From Candidatus Woesearchaeota archaeon (GTDB lineage: Archaea; Nanobdellota; Nanobdellia; Woesearchaeales; GW2011-AR4), in NCBI GenBank assembly GCA_016177615.1, contig JACOUX010000032.1:1-42365 (forward strand): 42,365 nucleotides of DNA, written 5' to 3'. The stretch's first letter is position 1. Each line of letters opens with the position of its first letter. Below the pieces are notes generated by a model. That model made no database searches. It worked only from the letters and a program-made list of their open reading frames with translations, and was not told the origin of the DNA. This document shows, piece by piece, positions 33,006 to 40,024 of this stretch. The position numbers and the translations under genes were made by a program.

Positions 33006-33542
33006 TCAAGGCAGCCTTCTCATCTGCCTTGAGAAATATTCCTCTTCCTCATCTGACAAAACTGCCTGCCTTGGTGCCTGCACTCTTGGCTTTTTCTCCT
33101 CTCTTTCAAAAGCACCTATATTTTTTGTCTGCTCCTTTAGTTTAAGCTCTACTGTGGACAGCTCCTCTTCAGTGAGCTGCTTGGGCTGCCATTGCAGGTT
33201 TACCCCGTCATTCTCTTTTCTGGGGATCACATTTATTGTAAAATGGGCCACTGTCTGGCCCGCAGGTATTCCGTTGGCAACGAATATGTTCGTGCCGTGG
33301 GCGCCAAGCGACTCAAATATCGCAGTGGAGATTCTGTTTGAAACCTGAAATAACTTCCCTATTTCAGCGTCAGGGACCTGCTCAAGTATTGGGTAATGGG
33401 CTTTTGGGATCACAAAGCAATGCCCCGGATTAGCGCCATTGACGTCCAGTACAGCCATAACAGCATCGTCTTCGTAAATTTTCTTTGAGGGTATCTGGTT
33501 AGCTACAATGCTGCACACGATGCACTGCGTCGGCTTTGTCAT
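33006..33542 (-). CDS. HIT-family protein lacking the catalytic histidine (second of tandem pair)
   Basis: 178 residues. The HIT fold is clear: a zinc-type C-I-V-C-S-I-V, I-Y-E-D-D-A-V-M-A-V-L-D, N-P-G-H-C-F-V-I-P-K and the tail motif V-A-H-F-T-I-N-V-I-P-R-K. Active HIT hydrolases have H-x-H-x-H there with the middle His as nucleophile; here the three positions are H, T and N. A charged C-terminal extension (about 130-178) is added. It directly follows a paralog (33542-34219) whose stop overlaps this start. It is probably a binding protein, not a hydrolase. Confidence 0.85.
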   Translation of the reverse strand: MTKPTQCIVCSIVANQIPSKKIYEDDAVMAVLDVNGANPGHCFVIPKAHYPILEQVPDAEIGKLFQVSNRISTAIFESLGAHGTNIFVANGIPAGQTVAHFTINVIPRKENDGVNLQWQPKQLTEEELSTVELKLKEQTKNIGAFEREEKKPRVQAPRQAVLSDEEEEYFSRQMRRLP

Positions 33543-34219
33543 TATTTCACTCCCAATATCCTCGAGATGTCATCAAGATTGAGTCCGTCTCTGGATTTTT
33601 TTGAAGTTTCTTTCCTCGGCTTGGACTGATTGGGCGTGGGAAATTCTTCCCCTTGGGGTGGCCGTGAAATCTGCGGCACTGGCAATTCCTGCTTTTCCTC
33701 TTTTTTTTCAGCAGCTCCCCCAAGCGCGGCAATCAGCTTGTTCCCGACCGCTTCGATCTCATTTGTCTCCATTGCATTCTGGGGGATTGCAAAATTAATC
33801 CCATCTTTTTCCTTTCTGGGGATTATGTGCACCATAAAGTGCTGCGCCCTCTGCCCTGCTGCAACCCCATTTGCAACAATAATATTGGTGCCTTGCGCAT
33901 CAATGCTCCTTAACATAGAATTTGACAATGATTTTGCTGCCATGAATATGCGTGATATTTCATTGTCCGGAACCTGGGGCATTATGGAATAGTGCTCCTT
34001 TGTCAAAAGAAGTATGTGGCCGGGATTTGCCGGATTGATGTCCAGGATTGCAACTGCCCGCTCATCCTCATAAACTTTCCTTGCCTGAATCTTGCCTGCT
34101 ATAATCTGGCAGAAAATGCACTGCTTCTTCTGGAATTCCTTAAGCTCTTCCGGGCTCATCTGGCTGATTTTTTCCTGAAGCGCTTTCAGCTGCTCCTGGC
34201 TCAGGTTTTGCTCTGGCAT
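33542..34219 (-). CDS. HIT-family protein lacking the catalytic histidine (first of tandem pair)
   Basis: 225 residues. An N-terminal helical extension (Q-E-Q-L-K-A-L-Q-E-K-I-S-Q-M) precedes the HIT domain with C-I-F-C-Q-I-I-A-G-K, N-P-G-H-I-L-L-L-T-K and Q-H-F-M-V-H-I-I-P-R-K. In the H-x-H-x-H triad the middle nucleophile is replaced by Met, while the outer two His remain. The C-terminal 70 residues are polar (Pro/Lys/Ser) with a final helix L-D-D-I-S-R-I-L-G. Partnership with the adjacent paralog, perhaps as a heterodimer, is an inference. Confidence 0.85.
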   Translation of the reverse strand: MPEQNLSQEQLKALQEKISQMSPEELKEFQKKQCIFCQIIAGKIQARKVYEDERAVAILDINPANPGHILLLTKEHYSIMPQVPDNEISRIFMAAKSLSNSMLRSIDAQGTNIIVANGVAAGQRAQHFMVHIIPRKEKDGINFAIPQNAMETNEIEAVGNKLIAALGGAAEKKEEKQELPVPQISRPPQGEEFPTPNQSKPRKETSKKSRDGLNLDDISRILGVK

Positions 34220-34275
34220 TTTGGCTCAACTATTCTGGTTGGTTTATTTAAACTTATTGAAAATGGAAAAAAAGT

Positions 34276-34779
34276 TTAGTTGCACAAAGGCTGGCTGCTT
34301 GGTACTGTTACTGTGACATAACTACCGCTTCCTTCCAGAAAAACAGATATCATGTCATTTTTTGGCGCAAGGCATAAGTAATGTGGGGCTGAAATTCTTA
34401 GCTTGCCTGCATAGAACGATCTCTTGACCTGGCCGTCTTTTACCAAGAAAATGTTGCTGCTGCCGCTCCTTATGGAGTCTCTTATCAAGGGGATGCCAGT
34501 GAATTGGCTTGCATCAACCCCTGCATCAAGGTCAAACAAATATAATTTATCAATGCTGCAGGGGGCCTTAAAATCCCTCTTCTCCCGGCTGCCGTACCTC
34601 AATTCTACTCCAAGGTTTCTGGCTTCAATTTCAAACTGCGCCAGCTCGGTTTTGCACGCCTTGTCCCTTACAGAATTAATTGAATTGTAGCCGATCCCCA
34701 ATACAAGGAGTGCAAGCAGCAGCGCAAGCACATATTTGAATATTTCAAAAATGGCCTGGGATTTTTTATATCTCAGCAT
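34276..34779 (-). CDS. Pilin-like single-pass membrane protein
   Basis: 167 residues. A short basic start (M-L-R-Y-K-K-S-Q-A-I-F-E) leads directly into a long hydrophobic helix (about 13-33). The order K-K-S-Q-A then hydrophobic helix with a Glu near the start resembles class III (type IV pilin) signal peptides. A soluble beta-rich part with four cysteines follows, at C42, in A-P-C-S, in Y-L-C-L and near the end (P-L-C-N), possibly two disulfides. The A24 peptidase at 31917 could process it. The pilin assignment is by pattern only. Confidence 0.55.
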   Translation of the reverse strand: MLRYKKSQAIFEIFKYVLALLLALLVLGIGYNSINSVRDKACKTELAQFEIEARNLGVELRYGSREKRDFKAPCSIDKLYLFDLDAGVDASQFTGIPLIRDSIRSGSSNIFLVKDGQVKRSFYAGKLRISAPHYLCLAPKNDMISVFLEGSGSYVTVTVPSSQPLCN

Positions 34780-34886
34780 GTCTAAAATCGCTTTCCATTG
34801 CTGCTTATTTAAATCTTGCTAATTAATAAATGATAAATAGATATAAATAAATATAAATAGAATGCGGCAAACCTGAATCAGGAAAA

Positions 34887-35675
34887 ATGGCACAGATATC
34901 TTTGGACTTGACAAAAACAGTTGAAGAGAACGCGGCAGTTTATTTTGAGAAAGCAAAAAAGATTAAGAAGAAGATAGAAGGCGCCAAAAATGCCTTGAGC
35001 GAAAGCATGAAAAAATTAAGTGAACTGGAATTAAAGAAAGGCAGGGGGCTGCTTAAGGAGTCAAAAGAGCTCAGGTTTAGGGAAAGGAAACAGGAGTGGT
35101 ATGAAAAATTCAGGTGGTTCTTTAGCTCAGAGGGATTTCTTGTCATAGGGGGGAGGGATGCAACTTCCAACGAGATAGTTGTCAAGAAGCATACTGAAGC
35201 AAACGACCTTGTTTTTCATACTGATTTGGCAGGCTCTCCTTTTTTTGTTGTAAAAAGCGAAGGCAGGCAGATAGGAGAAAAGGCAAAGGAGGAAGCTGCT
35301 GATGCAACATGCACATTCAGCAAAGTGTGGAAGCTTGGGCTGCAGACAACCTCTGTTTTTTATGTCAATCCCGGGCAGGTAAGCAAGAAGACAAAATCAG
35401 GGGAGTACATGGGAAAGGGGGCTTTCATGATCTATGGGAAAACAAACTACATCAACAACAAGATTAACTTAGCAGTCGGAATGAATAAAAAAAGCCAGCT
35501 AATGGCGGGGCCGATTGATGCTGTCAAGGCTCATTGTGAAAAACACGTTGTTCTGCTCCAGGGCAGCGAGAAGGCCAGCAAAATTGCAAAGTATGTCCAG
35601 CACCAGGTAGGCGGCACAATTGATGAGATAATAAGAGCGCTGCCGAGCGGGGGGTTTAGGGTGAAGAAGGATTAA
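34887..35675 (+). CDS. Stand-alone NFACT-R (DUF814) domain protein, RqcH C-terminal half
   Basis: 262 residues. A coiled coil (about 12-65) leads into W-F-F-S-S-E-G-F-L-V-I-G-G-R-D-A-T-S-N-E-I-V-V, V-F-H-T-D-L-A-G-S-P-F-F-V-V-K and G-A-F-M-I-Y-G-K-T-N-Y, the NFACT-R domain found at the C-terminal end of RqcH/NEMF. Full proteins have about 600-700 residues with NFACT-N and HhH domains in front; those are absent here. It may work with a separately encoded N-terminal half, or bind RNA alone. TATA-like repeats (about 34844-34860) precede it. Confidence 0.85.
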   Translation: MAQISLDLTKTVEENAAVYFEKAKKIKKKIEGAKNALSESMKKLSELELKKGRGLLKESKELRFRERKQEWYEKFRWFFSSEGFLVIGGRDATSNEIVVKKHTEANDLVFHTDLAGSPFFVVKSEGRQIGEKAKEEAADATCTFSKVWKLGLQTTSVFYVNPGQVSKKTKSGEYMGKGAFMIYGKTNYINNKINLAVGMNKKSQLMAGPIDAVKAHCEKHVVLLQGSEKASKIAKYVQHQVGGTIDEIIRALPSGGFRVKKD

Positions 35676-35697
35676 TTCAAAAATAAAATGGCAGGCG

Positions 35698-35847
35698 AAA
35701 AATAAGGGAATAAAAAAGTTGAGATTGGATGTTCCTAAGCATAATATAAAATTAATAAAATATTATATAGATGCTGGGTTTAATCCTGCTAAAAAAGCAA
35801 TCTTGAAATTAATGCCGTCAATCCTTATGGAAAAGCGACTAAAATAA
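35698..35847 (+). pseudogene. Small protein gene frameshifted at an A run
   Basis: ATG 35698 reads M-A-G-E-K and stops. One extra A in the run of five joins it to an open frame K-K-L-R-L-D-V-P-K-H-N-I-K-L-I-K-Y-Y and A-G-F-N-P-A-K-K-A-I-L, ending at TAA 35847, about 50 residues in all. The basic helical product looks coherent. As written only a TTG start would be available. It is decayed, a homopolymer error or non-coding; the family is unknown. Confidence 0.35.
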
Positions 35848-35858
35848 TCTTAAATAAA

Positions 35859-36662
35859 ATGCTCATCCCAATCCAGCCAGAAACAAAGTTCCAATGCAGT
35901 GCCTGCGGAAGCTGCTGCAGCCATATAAGGGGAATTATTCCGAAGGTAGATGCTGAATTCATGAAAGAGTACGCATTCGGAAAGCTACCGGTAGTCCAGC
36001 TCGCCCCTTTCGAGCAGATGACATTTCCATTGTGGGACTGGGAGGCAAAAAGATTCATGCAGTGGCAGAAAGAAGTCAATATAGACGCAAACATAAAGCC
36101 GCTGAGGGCAATTTACGATTTAAAATCAAACAAGGCCATAATTCTTACTTATTTCATGGACAGCAAGACTGATGCCTGCCATTTTTTAAAGGATAATAAA
36201 TGCTCGATTTATCATACAAAAAGAGCCTATGTCTGCAGGCTGTTTCCTTTCAACCGGAGCCCGTTCATTAAAACCGGAATTGAAAATGTAAAGGAAGGAA
36301 TGTTTGGGAACTGCGGGGCAATGGAAAAGATAATTCCCGCATTGCCTGAAGGCTTCAGCAATATGGTAAGATTTTTAAATGAGGCGTTTCCTGACGGCTC
36401 TTTCCTCAACGCAGTGCAGAATGACATAGTCATAGAGTGGGCGAACAGGACGATAATTGACCTGATGAGGAAAAAGATTATAAAGCCCGCAATAAATTAC
36501 CCCTATAATTTTTTGCTGAAGCGGATTGAAAGCAGCGAAAAGGTCGATTTCACCGATTTTTTGGTTGAAAGCGGCCATTTAACACTTAAGGAAAAGGAAG
36601 ATTTAATAAGATGTTTCGACAATAATGCACAAGCACAGGAAAAAGTGAAGCAATATTTATAA
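35859..36662 (+). CDS. YkgJ-family cysteine cluster protein
   Basis: 267 residues. F-Q-C-S-A-C-G-S-C-C at the start, then C-H-F-L-K-D-N-K-C-S-I-Y-H-T-K-R-A-Y-V-C-R-L-F-P and F-G-N-C-G-A, form the cysteine pattern of the YkgJ (CxxCxxCC ... CxxY...RP..CR) family, thought to bind zinc or an iron-sulfur cluster. The C-terminal 100 residues are helical. It ends next to a long hairpin. The biochemical role is not established for the family. Confidence 0.85.
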   Translation: MLIPIQPETKFQCSACGSCCSHIRGIIPKVDAEFMKEYAFGKLPVVQLAPFEQMTFPLWDWEAKRFMQWQKEVNIDANIKPLRAIYDLKSNKAIILTYFMDSKTDACHFLKDNKCSIYHTKRAYVCRLFPFNRSPFIKTGIENVKEGMFGNCGAMEKIIPALPEGFSNMVRFLNEAFPDGSFLNAVQNDIVIEWANRTIIDLMRKKIIKPAINYPYNFLLKRIESSEKVDFTDFLVESGHLTLKEKEDLIRCFDNNAQAQEKVKQYL

Positions 36663-36696
36663 AAAAAATTCAAAATTTCAGATTTTGAATTTTTTT
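36662..36696 (+). terminator. 15-bp hairpin with A/U-run arms
   Basis: AAAAAAATTCAAAAT (36662-36676) pairs perfectly with 36682-36696 around TTCAG, and the 3' arm ends in seven T. It starts at the YkgJ-type gene's stop and ends 8 nt before the nnrE ATG. It fits a terminator of the upstream gene, but its position so close to nnrE also allows control of nnrE translation. Confidence 0.6.
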
Positions 36697-36704
36697 CTTT
36701 CAAG

Positions 36705-37298
36705 ATGATTTCATCACAGGAGATGCGCAGTCTCGAACTGCAAAGCCAAATTCCGCGCAGCACTCTTATGGAGAATGCAGGCAGGGCTGTTTATCAGGCA
36801 GTAAAAGAGAAGGTAGGGCTGAATGACAAGAAAGTTCTGGTAGTTTGCTACCATGGCAATAATGGCGGTGACGGATTTGTTGCAGCAAGGCACCTAAGCG
36901 GCGATGCTGAAACAGATATTCTATTTATCGGCGATGAGAATAAATTAAAAAAAGAAGCCCTGGCAAATTTCAGGAAGATCGAGCATAACGAAAGAATCCA
37001 GTTTCTTGTCGATGACGAAGTTGATTTCGATGAGTACGATGTAATAGTTGATGCCATTCTTGGAATAGGAATCCATGGAAGGCTGAACAGGGAGATTTCC
37101 GCCGTGATCGATGACATTAACAAGTCAAAGGCGTTCAAGGTTTCTGTTGATATTCCGACAGGGCTGGATCCTGATACAGGAGAAGCTGTTGATAAGTTTG
37201 TGAACGCTGATTTGATTGTGACATTCCACGATATGAAACCAGGGCTTGAAAACTTCAGGGACAGGACTGTTGTAGCAGATGTCGGATTGCCAAAATAA
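36705..37298 (+). CDS. nnrE: NAD(P)H-hydrate epimerase
   Basis: 197 residues. It epimerises damaged NAD(P)HX for repair by the dehydratase. L-M-E-N-A-G-R-A-V, G-N-N-G-G-D-G-F-V-A-A-R-H-L and D-A-I-L-G-I-G-I-H-G plus S-V-D-I-P-T-G-L-D are the YjeF_N signatures. The dehydratase nnrD is a separate gene at 39149; the two are often fused in bacteria and many archaea. A foreign-looking segment and an exported-protein gene separate them here. Confidence 0.93.
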   Translation: MISSQEMRSLELQSQIPRSTLMENAGRAVYQAVKEKVGLNDKKVLVVCYHGNNGGDGFVAARHLSGDAETDILFIGDENKLKKEALANFRKIEHNERIQFLVDDEVDFDEYDVIVDAILGIGIHGRLNREISAVIDDINKSKAFKVSVDIPTGLDPDTGEAVDKFVNADLIVTFHDMKPGLENFRDRTVVADVGLPK

Positions 37299-37312
37299 TT
37301 TCAGGATTCAAA

Positions 37313-38401
37313 GTGATAAATTTGAATAAAAAAATATACGGTATGCTTGTAGGGCCTGTTTTGGCAGGTATCGCATTTCTGGCTCTTGATAAAATTCCAT
37401 CAGGAAGGTATAGGCAGCAATTGCCGCCAGGAAATGGGTATGCTGAATATTTCAAAATTGAAGGCAAAAAAGACATTGCCGGAAACATCAAAGATATGCT
37501 CAGAGGAGAAGCAGTAACTCTTTACATCCCAAGACCAAAGCCGCTAATAGATATCCTAAGCGATAATCTGCTTGCAGTTGACAGGCAGAATACGAGGAAT
37601 CATCACTTAAATGAGCATTATGCTGCAGTCAGGGACAATAATTTTGAACTGGCAGAATATCTTAGAAATTTTTACGGCTTAACGAATGAAGAGCTTATTG
37701 CAAATTTAGACAGAGTAAGATATCACAGGAAGGAATATTCCAGGCTGATGAATAATTTTCTTTCTCACTACAGGCCGGATGACGCCCTACATTGGCTAAG
37801 AGAGATTAATGAAAATGGTGATTCTTCGGATCCAAATATAGGCACATTAGTCTTTGCAATTAAGAATGGAATGGCCCAAGGCAACTACACTTCTAATCCG
37901 ATTGGTCTTGCATCATTAAAAATTGGAGAAGGCAATTTATCCGAAGGAATTTATGACGAAATTGTCAATCAAGTTCAAGAAATTTCTACGAGCGATGCGA
38001 TTCAAACGGGAATTATAAGCCAGGGGGTAAAACTTCTTCAGGAAAGAGGAAAATATGAAGATTTAGCTGGAAATAAGAATCTTAATGACGCAATTTTACG
38101 CAGATTTGAGGATTTTGTATATTATCTTGAGCATAACAAGCATCCAATTGACTGGGTAGATTATGAAAGTATAGCCGAGCTTTGGGACATAAGCCCAGAA
38201 GTCGAGAGATTAAGGCCGGGATCATTAGATTATCTGATAGCGCTAACCCTTAGTCTAAATTCGAGATGGGACCCTTCCTATGTGGATGCGTGGGGAGACA
38301 AAAACCATGAGTCTCCGCCGGTTTTTCTGTTTAAAAAATTTTATCCTGATAAAATCGACAAATTACTGCCGCTTTCACAAAAACTTTTTAAGCAAAAATG
38401 A
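37313..38401 (+). CDS. Exported or membrane-anchored protein of unknown function
   Basis: 362 residues. A basic start and one hydrophobic helix (about 10-26) form a signal peptide or anchor. The rest is a helical, charged domain with many Asp/Asn/Arg/Glu pairs (H-Y-R-P-D-D-A-L-H-W-L-R-E and P-I-D-W-V-D-Y-E-S-I-A). The ending E-S-P-P-V-F-L-F-K-K-F-Y-P-D resembles that of the protein at 30748. The start is GTG 37313, 14 nt after nnrE. No family is recognised. Confidence 0.6.
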   Translation: MINLNKKIYGMLVGPVLAGIAFLALDKIPSGRYRQQLPPGNGYAEYFKIEGKKDIAGNIKDMLRGEAVTLYIPRPKPLIDILSDNLLAVDRQNTRNHHLNEHYAAVRDNNFELAEYLRNFYGLTNEELIANLDRVRYHRKEYSRLMNNFLSHYRPDDALHWLREINENGDSSDPNIGTLVFAIKNGMAQGNYTSNPIGLASLKIGEGNLSEGIYDEIVNQVQEISTSDAIQTGIISQGVKLLQERGKYEDLAGNKNLNDAILRRFEDFVYYLEHNKHPIDWVDYESIAELWDISPEVERLRPGSLDYLIALTLSLNSRWDPSYVDAWGDKNHESPPVFLFKKFYPDKIDKLLPLSQKLFKQK

Positions 38402-38414
38402 CATCATTTTTCAA

Positions 38415-38516
38415 ATGAAATTCATAACAAGAAAAGATATTAAGATCCCAAAGAGAAATCCGGAAAGCCACAAGGGCCAGAATGGATTAGTCTTAGCTGT
38501 CGGCGGCTCAGAGTAG
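38415..38516 (+). pseudogene. Displaced 5' fragment of nnrD
   Basis: ATG 38415 encodes 33 residues (M-K-F-I-T-R-K-D-I-K-I-P-K-R then S-H-K-G-Q-N-G and L-A-V-G-G-S-E) and stops. This is the first third of the YjeF_C nucleotide fold and matches the true nnrD start at 39149 residue for residue, with conservative changes. DNA identity is about 84 of 99 bases, mostly third-position changes. The copies bracket the small-protein/protease pair at 38564-39152, so the fragment marks one edge of an insertion. Confidence 0.88.
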
Positions 38517-38563
38517 GGATAAGTTTTATAAAGTATAGGATTATTAATACTACATGAAGCAAA

Positions 38564-38737
38564 ATGCAGGAAATAAAACAAGTTCTAAGGAAATATGAAT
38601 ATGTTATTAAAGTTGACGGCAAAGAAGTTTGGAGAGGCCTGAATCCAAAAGATAAATATTGGGAAGTAAAAGAAAAAAATCCCAACAAGGAAGTAGGAAT
38701 AGCATGGCACAGCCAAGACGATGTTCTGATATGCTAA
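38564..38737 (+). CDS. Small DUF5678-like partner of the retropepsin-like protease
   Basis: 57 residues from ATG 38564: Y-E-Y-V-I-K-V-D-G-K-E-V-W-R-G-L, then E-K-N-P-N-K-E-V-G-I-A-W-H and an end V-L-I-C. The pattern (short beta hairpin, helix, strand) resembles DUF5678-type small proteins that precede aspartyl-protease-like genes in bacteria and archaea. The next ATG (38739) is 1 nt past the stop, so the pair is translated together. A TATA-like TTTTATAAAGTAT (about 38523-38536) lies about 30 nt upstream. Confidence 0.6.
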   Translation: MQEIKQVLRKYEYVIKVDGKEVWRGLNPKDKYWEVKEKNPNKEVGIAWHSQDDVLIC

Positions 38738-38738
38738 G

Positions 38739-39152
38739 ATGAAGATTCCTTATTTACAGCAAAAAAGCAGTATTTTCGGAACAATATCAAGGCCGCTTGT
38801 TACAATAAAGGTGTACTCTAAAACAAAAAATATGTGGGTACCAGTTTATGATGCGCTTGCAGATACGGGCGCAGATTTGACATTGCTACCGAGATACTTA
38901 GGAGAGATGGTTGTTGATGATATAACAAAAGGAGATTATATAAAAATTAAAGGAATAGCGGCAAGCACGGTTATAACTGGATTTATTCATAAAGTTAGAT
39001 TGGAAGTTTTTCATAAGGAAATTAATGCAAGCTTGATAATTGCTGACACAGATGATGTGCGGCCTGTTCTTGGAAGGCTTGACGGATTGGACTTGTTTAG
39101 TGTAACATTTGACAAAGGTAAACATGTTATAGTTGAAAGTATTTCCGAATGA
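38739..39152 (+). CDS. Retropepsin-like aspartyl protease
   Basis: 137 residues. D-A-L-A-D-T-G-A-D-L-T-L-L-P around Asp42 is the catalytic DTG(A) motif of single-domain retropepsins, and V-L-G-R-L-D-G-L-D-L-F is the typical closing strand (L-G-R-x-D). It should work as a dimer. Its end overlaps the nnrD ATG (39149) by 4 nt. With the small partner upstream and the duplicated nnrD edge it forms a mobile-looking two-gene cassette. The substrate is unknown; a toxin-like or protein-maturation role is possible. Confidence 0.78.
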   Translation: MKIPYLQQKSSIFGTISRPLVTIKVYSKTKNMWVPVYDALADTGADLTLLPRYLGEMVVDDITKGDYIKIKGIAASTVITGFIHKVRLEVFHKEINASLIIADTDDVRPVLGRLDGLDLFSVTFDKGKHVIVESISE

Positions 39153-40015
39153 AATACATAACAAAAAAAGACATTAAGCTGCCAAAAAGAAGTTCAGAAA
39201 GCCATAAAGGCCAGAATGGCTTAGTCCTTGCTGTCGGCGGCTCAGAAGATTATGTTGGCGCCATAACATTAGCCGGACTTGCTGCCTTAAGAAGCGGCTG
39301 CGATTTAGTAAAAATAATTGCGCCTGAAAAAGTTGCCTGGGCTGTTAATTCTTATTCTCCTGACCTGATGACGGTTAAGTTAAAGGGGGATTTTTTTAAT
39401 TTGAATCATCTTAAGATTATTAAAGAGTCAATGAAAAAATTTGATGTATTGCTGATTGGAAACGGAATTGGTTTAGATCCTGAAACAAAAAATTTCTGCA
39501 GAAAAGCAATAAAAGAAATAAAAAAGCCCAAAGTCATTGACGCTGACGCAATAAAATCAATATCTATGTACGATGCTAAAAATTCTATAATAACGCCGCA
39601 TTCAAAAGAGCTTGAGCATTTTCTCATTAACTCAAAAATACATAAATCAATGATAAAAAAACTCAATGACGAAAATAACATTATAAAAAAATCAAAAATA
39701 ATAAAAAAAATAACTCAAAAATTCCTTGATAAAAATAACATTATATTATTAAAGGGAAAAATTGATGCTGTCATTTCAAAAAATAAGATTTTCTATAACA
39801 AAACAGGAAATGCTGGCATGACTAAGGGAGGAACGGGCGATGTTCTTGCTGGATTGTGCGCGGGATTTCTTGCGCAGGACAAAAATATTGTGCAAAGCAC
39901 CATTAATGCGGCTTATTTCAATGGCTTAATTGGCGACATTCTGCTGAAGAAGAAAAAAGGATTTGCATATCTGGCCAGCGATATGGTTGATGAGATAAAG
40001 AAAATAAATGGCTGA
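39149..40015 (+). CDS. nnrD: ADP-dependent (S)-NAD(P)H-hydrate dehydratase
   Basis: 288 residues. The ribokinase-like YjeF_C fold shows S-H-K-G-Q-N-G-L-V-L-A-V-G-G-S near the start, N-G-I-G-L-D-P-E-T and the catalytic N-A-G-M-T-K-G-G-T-G-D-V-L-A-G motif. It dehydrates the S form of NAD(P)HX after the epimerase has acted. The codons for the middle part (about 150-200) are very Lys/Ile/Asn rich. Its 5' end is duplicated at 38415. Confidence 0.93.
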   Translation: MKYITKKDIKLPKRSSESHKGQNGLVLAVGGSEDYVGAITLAGLAALRSGCDLVKIIAPEKVAWAVNSYSPDLMTVKLKGDFFNLNHLKIIKESMKKFDVLLIGNGIGLDPETKNFCRKAIKEIKKPKVIDADAIKSISMYDAKNSIITPHSKELEHFLINSKIHKSMIKKLNDENNIIKKSKIIKKITQKFLDKNNIILLKGKIDAVISKNKIFYNKTGNAGMTKGGTGDVLAGLCAGFLAQDKNIVQSTINAAYFNGLIGDILLKKKKGFAYLASDMVDEIKKING

Positions 40016-40024
40016 TAAGGCAGC

